Source: Streptomyces sp. DT2A-34
GTDB taxonomy: Bacteria > Actinomycetota > Actinomycetes > Streptomycetales > Streptomycetaceae
NCBI RefSeq assembly: GCF_030499515.1
Contig: NZ_JASTWJ010000001.1
Coordinates: 6,676,001 to 6,740,000 of the forward strand
DNA: 64,000 bases
Reading direction: 5' to 3'
The stretch's first letter is position 1. Every line of letters starts with the position of its first letter. Below are positions 26,986 to 35,735 of this stretch, piece by piece. The notes beneath the pieces are model-generated. The model had not been told where the DNA came from, ran no database searches, and was given only the letters and a program-made list of their open reading frames with translations. Both the position numbers and the translations under genes were made by a program.

Positions 26986-27974
26986 CCAACCAGCGAAGGA
27001 CCCTGGTCACCGGCGGACCGGAGGTGTCGGCCCTCGGCCTGGGCACCTGGGCGCTCGGCGGTCCCTCGGCCGCGGGAGACCAACCCCTCGGCTGGGGCGC
27101 CCGGTTCGACCGCGCCGAGGCCGCGGAGGTGTTCCGGGCCGCGTTCGACAGCGGAATCACGCTCTACGACACGGCCGACGCCTACGGCACCGGTACGGCG
27201 GAGCGGCTCATCGGCGAGACCCTCTCCGGCAAGCGCGACCAGATCACCATCGTCTCCAAGTGGGGCAACACCATCGACGAGGAGGCCCGGCAGCTCACCG
27301 GCCAGAACGCCACCCCCGGCTACCTCCGCGAGGCCCTGACGGCCTCCCTGCGCCGCCTGCGCACCGACTACCTCGACCTGTACCTGCTCCACCTCTCCGG
27401 CCTCCCCGTGGCCGAGGCGGAGGAACTCCTGGGAACCTTGCAGGACTTGGTGACGGAAGGAAGCATCCGCGCCTACGGCTGGTCCACGGACGAACCGGAA
27501 CTCGCCGCCGCCTGGGTGGGCCAACCCGGCTTCGGAGGCGTGGAGTTCGAGATCAACGTGGTCCACGACTCACCTGCCATCGTCGCGCTCTGCGAGCAGC
27601 ACGGCCTGCCCGGCCTGGCCCGAGGCCCCCTGGGCACCGGCCTGCTCACCGGCGCCCACCCGGAGGGCTCCCGCATCACCGACGAGCAGGACTTCCGCCG
27701 TCGCTCCCCGGACTGGCTCAACTACTTCCGGGACGGCTACCCCGTCCCGGAACTCGCCCGGGCACTGGAGTCCGTCCGCCAGATCCTGACCTCCGGCGGC
27801 CGCACGCTCGCGCAGGGCGCTCTTGCCTGGCTGTGGGCCCGTTCGCCCTCGCTGATCCCGATCCCCGGAGCCCGGACGGTGGCTCAGGTCAGGGAGAACG
27901 CGGCGGCAATGGAACACGGCCCGCTCACGGCGGACGAGATGAGGGAGATCGACGCATTGCTCACGGCAGGCTGA
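26982..27974 (+). CDS. Aldo/keto reductase
   Basis: 330 aa, last gene of the operon, ATGA overlap with the flippase gene. The AKR tetrad is present: Asp and Tyr in YDTADAYGTG, Lys in VSKWGN, His in YLLHLSG. An NADPH-binding PIPGARTVAQ segment is near the C-terminus. It reduces a carbonyl to an alcohol; the substrate may be a keto-sugar or aldehyde made within the operon. Its 3' end overlaps the convergent MocR gene by 14 bp. Confidence 0.93.
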   Translation: MTNQRRTLVTGGPEVSALGLGTWALGGPSAAGDQPLGWGARFDRAEAAEVFRAAFDSGITLYDTADAYGTGTAERLIGETLSGKRDQITIVSKWGNTIDEEARQLTGQNATPGYLREALTASLRRLRTDYLDLYLLHLSGLPVAEAEELLGTLQDLVTEGSIRAYGWSTDEPELAAAWVGQPGFGGVEFEINVVHDSPAIVALCEQHGLPGLARGPLGTGLLTGAHPEGSRITDEQDFRRRSPDWLNYFRDGYPVPELARALESVRQILTSGGRTLAQGALAWLWARSPSLIPIPGARTVAQVRENAAAMEHGPLTADEMREIDALLTAG

Positions 27975-29394
27975 ACCCGGCGGGCTGCCCGCACTCCTCG
28001 ATCGCCGCCCGGAGGCGGTGGACCGCTTCGTTCACCGCCCCGTCCGCGAGATTCCCGTACCCGAGGACCAGGCCGTGATCGGCGTGGTCCTCGGTGGCGT
28101 GGTAGGCGGTGAGGTCGGCGATGCGCAACGACCGGGCGCCCGCTGCCCTGACCACGGCGGCGGTGTCCACGTCGGCGGGCATCCGGAGGATGAGGTGGAG
28201 GCCGGCCGCGATGCCGGAGACCGGGGCGCCGGGCAGTTCACGGGCGAGGGCCTGGACGAGTGCGTCGCGGCGGTCGCGGTAGCGCTTGCGGCAGGCCCGG
28301 AGGTGGCGGTCGTAGGCGCCTGACTCCAGCAGTCCGGCGAAGGCGAGCTGGTCGAGCGTCGGCGGCTGAGTCGCCGTCTGGTCGGACCGGTGCAGGTACT
28401 GGGTCCAGCGGGGCGGTGCCACGATCCACCCGATGCCCAGCGCCGGGGACAGTATCTTGCTGAGCGACTTCAACAGGACGACGCGAGACGGATCCATTCC
28501 CTGCAGCGCCGCGACCGGCCGACGGTCGTAGCGGAACTCCGCGTCGTAGTCGTCCTCCAGTACGACGCCGTCCACCTGGCGGGCCCACTGCAGCAGGGCG
28601 GCGCGCCGCTCGGGGGCGAGCACGCTGCCCAGCGGGAACTGGTGCGCCGGGCTCGTCAGTACGGCCCGAAGGCCGGTGTGTCCGGCGAGGTCGTCGACGC
28701 GCAGACCCCCGCCGTCCGTGCGCACCGGTACCGGGTCCAGGCCGGCGGCGCGGATCACCTCGCGCAGCCGGGTCCAGCCCGGTTCCTCACAACCGACCGC
28801 GGTGATGCCATCGGCGCGCAGGGCCTGGCAGACGCGCCGTACCCCGTCGGTCACGCTCGTGCACACCGTCACGTCGTCCGGGGTCGCCAGGACGCCGCGA
28901 GAGCGGCCCAGGTAGGCGACGAGCAGCCGCCTGAGCCGGGGGTGACCGCCGGCCGGCGGGTATCCGAACTCCGCGAACGCCGTGGTGGTCACCTGTGCCC
29001 GTACCGCCTCGGCCCACCGGCGGCGCGGAAACGCGCGCAGGTCCGGCAGACCCGGCCCGAGGTCGAAGCGCGCCTCGGGATCCCGGCGCGGTGCGCGGCG
29101 CCCGGAGTCGGCGTCCGCGTCGTTCGTCCAGCGCACCCGGGTGGCGGAGCCGGTCTGCGCCTCCAGATATCCCTCGGCGATCAGCTGGCTGTACGCCTCC
29201 GTGACCGCCCAGCGCGAACAGCCGAGATCGGTGGCGAGCTGCCGGCTGGGCGGCAGAGCGGTGCCTACCTCGATGCGCCCGTCCCTGATCGCCGTACGCA
29301 GCGCCCGCTTCACCCGCTCGTGCAGCGGACCGTCACCGGGCTGCCCCAGCTGAAGCAGAAGATCCCCCGCCAGATTGGTCTGTGATTCCCGCAT
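27961..29394 (-). CDS. MocR-family regulator (GntR HTH + aminotransferase-like domain)
   Basis: 477 aa from the ATG at 29394; the longer frame has no support. A winged helix of GntR type spans residues about 20-90 (LPPSRQLATDLGCSRWAVTEAY). An aminotransferase-fold domain with the PLP lysine (LLKSLSKILSPALGIGW) follows. MocR proteins sense PLP or amino-compound adducts. It is divergent from the 75-aa ORF (78-bp gap), the usual place of a MocR target, and convergent with the aldo-keto reductase. PLP use links it loosely to the aminotransferase operon. Confidence 0.92.
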   Translation of the reverse strand: MRESQTNLAGDLLLQLGQPGDGPLHERVKRALRTAIRDGRIEVGTALPPSRQLATDLGCSRWAVTEAYSQLIAEGYLEAQTGSATRVRWTNDADADSGRRAPRRDPEARFDLGPGLPDLRAFPRRRWAEAVRAQVTTTAFAEFGYPPAGGHPRLRRLLVAYLGRSRGVLATPDDVTVCTSVTDGVRRVCQALRADGITAVGCEEPGWTRLREVIRAAGLDPVPVRTDGGGLRVDDLAGHTGLRAVLTSPAHQFPLGSVLAPERRAALLQWARQVDGVVLEDDYDAEFRYDRRPVAALQGMDPSRVVLLKSLSKILSPALGIGWIVAPPRWTQYLHRSDQTATQPPTLDQLAFAGLLESGAYDRHLRACRKRYRDRRDALVQALARELPGAPVSGIAAGLHLILRMPADVDTAAVVRAAGARSLRIADLTAYHATEDHADHGLVLGYGNLADGAVNEAVHRLRAAIEECGQPAGFSLP

Positions 29395-29472
29395 GGCATT
29401 GGACGGTATCAGCGAGCCATTGCTCGCTACCTTCGATGCACAGACCAGTGCGTGTACATGAAGGAGGCCGTC

Positions 29473-29700
29473 GTGGCGACAGTGAGGCGCTCGGTGCCGA
29501 TCCAGGACCAACACCAGATGTTCCGCGGCGTGTTCGAGGACTGGCAGGCCAGGGCCGGTGCCCTGTCGGCTCTGCCGGACGCGCCGGTCGTGCCGGACGA
29601 CGCCCGGCAGGGGCGGACCGCATGGCGTCGGCTGCGCACGCACTTCGCACGGACCGCGGGTGTCCGCCGAGCCGTTGCCATCGATTGGCCGGCCGCCTGA
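29473..29700 (+). CDS. Small hypothetical protein (75 aa)
   Basis: The GTG at 29473 is preceded by a near-perfect AAGGAGG (29461-29467), which decides this start over the upstream GTG/ATG. The product is soluble, amphipathic and Arg/Ala-rich (QDQHQMFRGVFEDWQARA, then RRLRTHFARTAGVRRA). I recognise no family. The position opposite a MocR gene suggests it is that regulator's target, and the strong terminator after it supports a real transcript. Confidence 0.6.
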   Translation: MATVRRSVPIQDQHQMFRGVFEDWQARAGALSALPDAPVVPDDARQGRTAWRRLRTHFARTAGVRRAVAIDWPAA

Positions 29701-29721
29701 GGCGGTGCCGTCGACGACATG

Positions 29722-29755
29722 AGGAGGGGCCGCCGGTGATCCGGCGGCCCCTCCT
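29722..29755. terminator. Strong bidirectional terminator
   Basis: A perfect 15-bp stem (AGGAGGGGCCGCCGG and complement) with a 4-nt loop lies between the small ORF and the convergent AbiEi-like gene. Confidence 0.9.
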
Positions 29756-29788
29756 CTCCCCTCCTGGTGCTGCCTTCCCGGTCCGTCA

Positions 29789-30847
29789 CTACCGGGGCAG
29801 CACCACGACATACGCGGCCGGATCGCGGTCCGCCGCCGCCATCAACGCCGTACGGACCACCGCCGCCTGCTGCTCCATCGAGTCCCTCAGCTTCTTCGGG
29901 GTGATGTGGACGACCGTGATGCCGAGGCGCTCCAGGTGCTCGCGCTTGCGGGCGTACTCCGACCAGAGCGCGTCGTCGTCCTGCCGATGGCCTTGGCGGG
30001 GCGCCCGGGTGTCCAGCTCCACCGCCACCGCCTGCTCCGGCCAGTACGCGTCCAGGCCGCCGAGGTGGGGGCCGCCGGGCAGGCGCAGGTCGACGTTCCA
30101 GACGGGGTCGGGCAGGCCGTGGACGTGGACCATCTCGTACAGCCGGTCCTCCGCGATCGCGCGGCCCTCGGCGAGCAGGGAGTCCACCGCGTCCACCACG
30201 TGCGGGCGGGACAGCAGCTTCGCCTGGTTCAACTCCCGTACCACCGACGCCGGTTCGCAGTGGCCGCCGCGGACGGCCTCCGTCAGCAGGCGGCGTACGG
30301 CGCTCGCGTCCGTCAGTTCGGCCACCGCGTCGGCCAGGGCGCGCGGGACCGGGGCCACCGGAAGGCCCGTCACCTGCTGGGGGGCGGGGAGGGCGGCGGT
30401 GCGCAGGATGCGGGCGCAGCCCGTGGAGCGCAGCCGGCGCATCCGGGGGACCAGGACGTCGATCCGGTCCAGCGCGGTGAGCGGCGGCGTGGCGGAGAAG
30501 CCGTGCAGGGTCAGCGCCGCGAGGCCCGTGATCACCGCGTCGGGGTAGGCGGGGGCGTGTCCCTCGCCGGCGTTCGGCTGGGACGGCACCCCCGGCGACC
30601 GTTCCCGCGCCGCGTACATCAGCACCGCGTGCAGGCGCTCCTCGCTGGTCGGCGGGCCGGGGTGGAGCAGGAAGACGCCGGGGAGGAACTGCTGCCAGGG
30701 GCCGCCGGGGCGGCACTGCTCGTTCATCTCGGCGGGCGAGATGCCGTGCGACTTCAGCTGTGCGGTCGTCATGACACGGCGGTGCACCTCGGAGAGGTGG
30801 CGCAGGGGGCGGGGGGAGAGCGGGGGGAGCGGGGCGTTGTGGTTCAT
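29789..30847 (-). CDS. AbiEi-like N-terminus with DUF559/Vsr-like nuclease-fold C-terminus
   Basis: 352 aa from the ATG at 30847; frames further upstream are unsupported. The N-terminal ~100 residues look like the winged-helix AbiEi antitoxin type (VMTTAQLKSHGISPAEMNEQ, then FLPGVFLLHPGPPTSEE). The C-terminal ~110 residues resemble the PD-(D/E)XK DUF559 fold (GLDAYWPEQAVAVELDT, then YARKREHLERLGITVVHITP). This combination is common and solitary in actinobacteria. No AbiEii toxin gene is adjacent, so a toxin-antitoxin role is not supported. Function unknown. Confidence 0.8.
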   Translation of the reverse strand: MNHNAPLPPLSPRPLRHLSEVHRRVMTTAQLKSHGISPAEMNEQCRPGGPWQQFLPGVFLLHPGPPTSEERLHAVLMYAARERSPGVPSQPNAGEGHAPAYPDAVITGLAALTLHGFSATPPLTALDRIDVLVPRMRRLRSTGCARILRTAALPAPQQVTGLPVAPVPRALADAVAELTDASAVRRLLTEAVRGGHCEPASVVRELNQAKLLSRPHVVDAVDSLLAEGRAIAEDRLYEMVHVHGLPDPVWNVDLRLPGGPHLGGLDAYWPEQAVAVELDTRAPRQGHRQDDDALWSEYARKREHLERLGITVVHITPKKLRDSMEQQAAVVRTALMAAADRDPAAYVVVLPR

Positions 30848-30961
30848 GACCCGGAGGTTCCCGCGTCCCGACCGTCCTTTAACCGCTGTTACACGCCCGT
30901 CGACAAAAACGGACAACCTGGCACTAAAGGACGCGTGTTCGGATGCCGAGTAGGCACGGAA

Positions 30962-30994
30962 AACCCCTGGTCCGTTCGGGTTGGACCAGGGGTT
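30962..30994. terminator. Hairpin in the gap upstream of the AbiEi-like gene
   Basis: A perfect 12-bp stem AACCCCTGGTCC / GGACCAGGGGTT with a 9-nt loop. It is placed after the 3' end of pepN paralogue 2 and may also insulate the divergent side. Confidence 0.75.
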
Positions 30995-31019
30995 ACGGCT
31001 GCTATTGCCTGAATTCCGT

Positions 31020-31045
31020 AACGGTCACGGAGGGCCGTGACCGTT
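31020..31045 (-). terminator. Terminator of pepN paralogue 2
   Basis: An 11-bp stem AACGGTCACGG / CCGTGACCGTT with a 4-nt loop, 12 bp beyond the stop codon. Confidence 0.8.
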
Positions 31046-31056
31046 GGCCAAAGGTC

Positions 31057-33645
31057 TTATGCGGTTGACGCCGCCGCGTCACACGCCTGCCCCCGCAGCC
31101 CTCGCGCCAGGTCGTCCCGCGCCTCCAGCACCAGCCGCCGCAGCGCCGGCGCCGCGTCCTCGTGGGCCGCGAGCCACGCGTCCGTCGCGTCCAGCGTGGC
31201 CTGCGACTGCTGGAGCCCCGGGAACAGGCCCCGGACCACGTCCATGCCGATCTGGATCGACCGCTCGGCCCACACCCGCTCGATCGCCGCGAAGTACTTG
31301 TCGGCGTACGGCGCGAGCAGTTCCCGCTGCGAGGGCTGGGTGAAGCCGGAGATGGTCGCCTCGACCAGTGCGTTGGACAGCACGTCCGACTCGACGACCT
31401 GCACCCATGCCTGAGCCTTCACCGCCTCCGACGGCCGCGCGGCGAGGCAGCGGACCTGGTGGCGCTTGCCGGACGCCGTGTCGTCGCGGGCGAGTTCGGC
31501 GACCAGCACCGACCCGTCGATCACCCCGTGCGCGGCCAGCGGCTCCAGGAACGCCCAGCGCAGCTCCTGGTCGACGTCCAGGCCCTCGATCTTCTCCGTG
31601 CCCTCCAGCAGACCCCGCAGCAGCCCCAGGTCCTGCGGCCCCGACGCCACCGACGCGAAGAACCGCGCCCACGCCAGCTGCTGCTCGCTGCCCGGCGCGG
31701 CGGCCCGCAGCTCCCGCAGCGCGCCCTCGGCGAGCAGCTGTTCGCCGGTCGGACGCCACCCGGGCGCCACATAGTGGACCAGCGACGAGTTCGCCCACGC
31801 GTGCAGCATCTGCAGCACGCCGATGTCCGACTCGCGCCCCGCGAACCGCAGCACCAGGTCCACGAAGTCCCGCGCCGGCAGCAGCGCGTCCCGCGTCATG
31901 TTCCACAGCGCCGACCAGCACAGGGCACGGGCGAGCGGGTCGGTCACCGAGCCCAGGTGCTCCCGCAGCGTCGCCAGGGACGTCTCGTCGAAACGGGTCT
32001 TGCAGTACGTCAGGTCGTCGTCGTTCACGAGCACGAGCTCCGGGGCCTCGGCGCCCGCCAGCTCCGCCACGACCGTGCGCGGACCGTCGACGTCCACCTC
32101 GGCCTGCGCGTACCGCTCCAGCGCCCCCTCCGCGCCCCGCCGGTACAGGCCCACGGCGACCCGGTGCGGGCGCAGCTCGGGGTGTGACTCCGCCGCCTCC
32201 TGCACCACCGCCAGCTCGTCGACGCGGCCCTCGGTGTCCAGCAGCACCTGCGGGGTCAGCGAGTTCACGCCCGCCGTCTGCAGCCATGCCCGCGCCCACG
32301 CGCCCATGTCCCGCCCGCTGGTCTCCTCCAGCACCGACAGCAGATCACCCAGGCGCGTGTTGCCGTAGGCGTGCCGCTTGAAGTAGCGCCGCGCGCCCTC
32401 CAGGAACGCGTCCTGGCCGACGTAGGCCACCAGCTGCTTCAGGACGGAGGCGCCCTTGGCGTACGTGATGCCGTCGAAGTTGAGCTTGGCGTCCTGCAGG
32501 TCGCGGATGTCGGCGGTGATCGGGTGGGTGGAGGGCAGCTGGTCGGCGCGGTACGCCCAGGCCTTGCGACGGTTGGCGAAGGTGATCCAGGCGTCCTTGA
32601 AGCGGGTCGCGCCCACGTTCGCGAAGGTGCCCATGAAGTCCGCGAAGGACTCCTTCAGCCACAGGTCGTCCCACCACACCATGGTGACCAGGTCGCCGAA
32701 CCACATGTGCGCCATCTCGTGCAGGATGACGTTGGCCCGGCCCTCGTACGCCGCCCGCGTCACCTTGCCGCGGAAGATGAACTCCTCCCGGAAGGTCACC
32801 ATCCCCGGGTTCTCCATCGCGCCGAGGTTGTACTCGGGCACGAACGCCTGGTCGTACTTCCCGAAGGGGTACGGGTAGTCGAAGTGGTCGTGGAAGAAGT
32901 CCAGGCCCTGCTTGGTGACCAGGAAGACGTCGTCGGCGTCGAAGTAGGGGGCCAGGCCCTTGCGGCACATGGCGCCGAGCGGGATCTGAAGCGTCGTGCC
33001 GTCGGCGAACGTGCGGGAGTACGAGTCCGTCACGTAGTGGTACGGACCGGCCACGATGCACGTGATGTACGTCGAGATCGGCTTGGTCTCCGCGAACCGC
33101 CAGACACCGTCGGCGAGTTCACCCGCCCCGTTGCTCCACACCGTCCACCCCTCGGGCGCCCGCACCTCGAAGCGGAACGGGGCCTTGAGATCCGGCTGCT
33201 CGAAGTTCGCGAAGACCCGGCGGGAGTCGGCCGGCTCGTACTGCGTGTAGAGGTAGACCTCGCCGTCCTCGGGGTCGACGAAGCGGTGCAGGCCCTCGCC
33301 GGTGCGGGAATAGGCGCACTGGGCGTCGACGACGAGTTCGTTGTCGGCGGCCAGGTCCTCCAGGGTGATCCGCGAGCCGTCGAAGACCTCGCTCGGGTCC
33401 AGGTCCCTGCCGTTGAGGGAGACGGCCGTCACACTCGGCGCGATCAGGTCCGCGAAGCTGGTGGCACCGGGCTCGGCGCAGCGGAAGCGGATCGTGGTGA
33501 CCGAGCGGAAGGTGCGCGGCGCCTGACTTGCGAACTCCCCGTCGCCCACGGCGGAACGGACGTCGAGGGACACCTCGTACCCGTCGACGGACAGCAGGGC
33601 GGCCCGCTCCCGGGCCTCGTCACGGGACAGATTCTCACCGGGCAC
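31057..33645 (-). CDS. Aminopeptidase N paralogue (M1 family)
   Basis: 862 aa, GTG start giving PGENLSRDEARERAALLSVD, like the other PepN. GAMEN is at 275-279, HEMAH at 309-313 and the third zinc ligand Glu at about 332 (WLKESFADF), so it is catalytically complete. It is similar in length and whole-domain layout to the gene at 5119-7695, but with many substitutions. That indicates an old duplication or separate acquisition. Cytosolic peptide trimming is the expected role. It is divergent from the DsbA-like gene. Confidence 0.96.
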   Translation of the reverse strand: MPGENLSRDEARERAALLSVDGYEVSLDVRSAVGDGEFASQAPRTFRSVTTIRFRCAEPGATSFADLIAPSVTAVSLNGRDLDPSEVFDGSRITLEDLAADNELVVDAQCAYSRTGEGLHRFVDPEDGEVYLYTQYEPADSRRVFANFEQPDLKAPFRFEVRAPEGWTVWSNGAGELADGVWRFAETKPISTYITCIVAGPYHYVTDSYSRTFADGTTLQIPLGAMCRKGLAPYFDADDVFLVTKQGLDFFHDHFDYPYPFGKYDQAFVPEYNLGAMENPGMVTFREEFIFRGKVTRAAYEGRANVILHEMAHMWFGDLVTMVWWDDLWLKESFADFMGTFANVGATRFKDAWITFANRRKAWAYRADQLPSTHPITADIRDLQDAKLNFDGITYAKGASVLKQLVAYVGQDAFLEGARRYFKRHAYGNTRLGDLLSVLEETSGRDMGAWARAWLQTAGVNSLTPQVLLDTEGRVDELAVVQEAAESHPELRPHRVAVGLYRRGAEGALERYAQAEVDVDGPRTVVAELAGAEAPELVLVNDDDLTYCKTRFDETSLATLREHLGSVTDPLARALCWSALWNMTRDALLPARDFVDLVLRFAGRESDIGVLQMLHAWANSSLVHYVAPGWRPTGEQLLAEGALRELRAAAPGSEQQLAWARFFASVASGPQDLGLLRGLLEGTEKIEGLDVDQELRWAFLEPLAAHGVIDGSVLVAELARDDTASGKRHQVRCLAARPSEAVKAQAWVQVVESDVLSNALVEATISGFTQPSQRELLAPYADKYFAAIERVWAERSIQIGMDVVRGLFPGLQQSQATLDATDAWLAAHEDAAPALRRLVLEARDDLARGLRGQACDAAASTA

Positions 33646-33745
33646 GGGGGCGACTCCCTCGGGTTGTGTTCAGTATGCGGACAGCCCTGATCCTGCCATG
33701 AGCCCCCGACCCGGAGCAGCCGGGAATGGCCGGACCGGCCAGGAA

Positions 33746-33762
33746 CGTTTCCCCGGGAAACG
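33746..33762. promoter_or_regulatory. Palindrome upstream of the DsbA-like gene
   Basis: Perfect inverted repeat CGTTTCCC-C-GGGAAACG, ending 19 bp before the ATG. A second palindrome, GGCCGGACCGGCC, lies just before it (33729-33741). It could be an operator or a leader hairpin controlling access to the ribosome site (GAGGAG at 33773). Confidence 0.5.
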
Positions 33763-33781
33763 CTTCCCCTTGAGGAGAGAC

Positions 33782-34420
33782 ATGTCGGACAAGACCCCCG
33801 TCGACTTCTGGTTCGACCCCCTGTGCCCCTGGGCCTGGATGACCTCGCGCTGGGTGCTGGAGGTGGAGAAGCTCCGCGAGATAGAGGTCCGCTGGCATCT
33901 CATGAGCCTGGCCGTCCTCAACGAGGACAAGCTCGACGAACTGCCCGAGCAGTACCGCGAACTGCTCGAGACCAAGGCATGGGGTCCCGTCCGGGTCGTC
34001 ATCGCGGCACAGGAGGAGCACGGCGCCAAGGTGCTCGGCGACCTCTACACCGCGCTCGGCACCCGCATCCACAACAAGGAGGAGGGCCCGGGCAAGGAGA
34101 CCGTCGCCGCCGCCCTGAAGGACGTCGGCCTGCCGGACTCCCTCATGGAGCACTGGGACAGCACGCCCTACGAGCCGCAGTTGCGCGCCTCCCACAAGGA
34201 GGGCATCGAGAAGGTCGGCCAGGAGGTCGGCACCCCCGTCATCGCCGTCCCCGGCGCCGACGGCGAGCAGATCGCGTTCTTCGGCCCGGTCGTCACCCCC
34301 GCCCCCAAGGGCGAGGACGCCGCGAAGCTGTGGGACGGCACCCTCGCCGTGGCCTCCGTACCGGGGTTCTACGAGATCAAGCGCACCCGTACCAAGGGGC
34401 CGGACTTCAGCAACCTTTAG
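33782..34420 (+). CDS. DsbA-family thioredoxin-fold protein (mycothiol-dependent nitroreductase-like)
   Basis: 212 aa, ATG at 33782. DPLCPWAWMTSRW holds a CxxA-type active site with the N-terminal Cys only, as in the Rv2466c-like branch of actinobacterial DsbA proteins, which use mycothiol. A helical insert spans about 40-140, then VGTPVIAVPG with the cis-Pro loop. No signal peptide, so cytosolic. Predicted as a mycothiol-linked reductase in oxidative stress. Divergent from pepN paralogue 2. Confidence 0.9.
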   Translation: MSDKTPVDFWFDPLCPWAWMTSRWVLEVEKLREIEVRWHLMSLAVLNEDKLDELPEQYRELLETKAWGPVRVVIAAQEEHGAKVLGDLYTALGTRIHNKEEGPGKETVAAALKDVGLPDSLMEHWDSTPYEPQLRASHKEGIEKVGQEVGTPVIAVPGADGEQIAFFGPVVTPAPKGEDAAKLWDGTLAVASVPGFYEIKRTRTKGPDFSNL

Positions 34421-34423
34421 GGC

Positions 34424-34648
34424 TCACACCGGTTCTGTGGCGGCGGGCTGGATCTTCAACTCCTCCGGGAGCAGGCCGCCGCCGCTCCGGTTGTACCAGG
34501 GCTGGTACCACCGGCAGCCCTCGGCGGTACAGCGCCACAGGTCTCCACGGTCCGCCTTGATCGCTTCCAGCTCGTCGCGGGTGAGCGGCCTGAACACCTG
34601 CGTGCGGCTGCCACCACACGTCCGGCAGTGCTTGTCCCGGAAAAACAT
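34424..34648 (-). CDS. Small zinc-ribbon-like protein (74 aa)
   Basis: ATG at 34648, overlapping the GDPD stop by one base (TGATG), so it is co-translated. CRTCGG (residues 8-13) and a later single Cys in CTAEGCRWYQPWY give a possible Cys4 or Cys3His ribbon. The rest is acidic and short. I recognise no named family. The coupling to a secreted phosphodiesterase gene is unexplained. Confidence 0.65.
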   Translation of the reverse strand: MFFRDKHCRTCGGSRTQVFRPLTRDELEAIKADRGDLWRCTAEGCRWYQPWYNRSGGGLLPEELKIQPAATEPV

Positions 34649-35709
34649 CAGCCCCTCCTAGCCATCACCGCCAGATCGGGGAAGTCGGTCACCACCGCGT
34701 CGACTCCCATCCCGTAGTACACCGCGTACTCCCCGAAGGCGTCCCCGAAATCGTTCGCTCCGGTACCGCGCCGGAAGTCCGCAGGCAGGAACTGGTTCTC
34801 CGCCCGGAAGGTGTACGGCCCCACCCGCAGCCCCGCCGCATGGGCGTCCGCGAGGACCGGTGTGCCGACGAGCGACGACTTGTCCGGCCCGATCCACTCC
34901 GCGTACTCGGCGATCCGCGCCAGCCCCGCCGGCGTCATCATGTCCCGGTACGTCGTCGGATCACCGGCCGAGACAAGGTCGTACGGCCCACCCGTCGTCC
35001 CCAGCGCCTGCCACAGCGGCACCCCCAGCCGCTCGGCCGCGATCCGCTGCAGGCTCGTCGGCTCGAAGGACTGCACGACACACTCGCGCCGGCCCAGGCG
35101 GCTGCGGCGGATCACCTCCGCCAGCCTCGGCTCCAGGGGCAGGCCCAGCCCGCGGAAGTACGTCGGGTGCTTCGTCTCCGGGAAGACGGCGACCGTACGG
35201 CCGTATGCCTTCGACAGCCGGCGCGCGAGGTCGACCACCTCCTGGAAGGTGAGCACCTCCTCGCGGCCGTCGAACACGGTGTTGCGGTTGCGGACCAGCG
35301 GCAGCCGCTCCACCGCCCGCAGCGACTTCAGCTCCGCCAGCGTGAAGTCCTCCGTGAACCAGCCGGTCACCGACCGCCCGTCCACCGTCTTCGTCGTACG
35401 GCGGTCCGCGAACTCCGGGTGCGACGCCACGTCCGTCGTCTGCGAGATCTCGTTCTCGTGCCGGACGACCAGGACGTGGTCCTTCGTCGGGACGAGGTCC
35501 GGTTCTATCCAGTCGGCGCCGCTCTGCACGGCGTATGTGTAGGAAGCCGCCGTGTGTTCGGGGCGCCAGCCCGCGGCGCCGCGGTGGCCGATGACGACCG
35601 GCCGCCCTGGAGGGCGGGAATCGCCGGCCGCGGTCGCCGTCGTGGGCACGGTGGCGGCCGCCGTGGTGCCGACGGCCGCGAGCAGCAGGGATCTACGTCT
35701 CGGGTGCAT
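34648..35709 (-). CDS. Secreted glycerophosphodiester phosphodiesterase
   Basis: 353 aa from the ATG at 35709. RRRSLLLAAVGTTAAATV is a twin-arginine-like signal, so it is exported. The GDPD TIM barrel has the catalytic pair in VIGHRGAAGWRPEHT (His, Arg, Glu), WIEPDLVPTKDHVLVVRH (metal Glu/Asp and second His), and a C-terminal GMGVDAVVTDFPD. It hydrolyses glycerophosphodiesters to glycerol-3-phosphate and an alcohol. It starts 26 bp after the FGGY kinase stop and may be read with it. Confidence 0.93.
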   Translation of the reverse strand: MHPRRRSLLLAAVGTTAAATVPTTATAAGDSRPPGRPVVIGHRGAAGWRPEHTAASYTYAVQSGADWIEPDLVPTKDHVLVVRHENEISQTTDVASHPEFADRRTTKTVDGRSVTGWFTEDFTLAELKSLRAVERLPLVRNRNTVFDGREEVLTFQEVVDLARRLSKAYGRTVAVFPETKHPTYFRGLGLPLEPRLAEVIRRSRLGRRECVVQSFEPTSLQRIAAERLGVPLWQALGTTGGPYDLVSAGDPTTYRDMMTPAGLARIAEYAEWIGPDKSSLVGTPVLADAHAAGLRVGPYTFRAENQFLPADFRRGTGANDFGDAFGEYAVYYGMGVDAVVTDFPDLAVMARRG

Positions 35710-35735
35710 GCAACTTCCTTTCTTCGTCCGGACGT

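Noticed and set aside
31057..33645. The two pepN genes as ends of one large inserted element
   Set aside because: They are full-length, on the same strand, 23 kb apart and too different; core genes such as asd lie between them.
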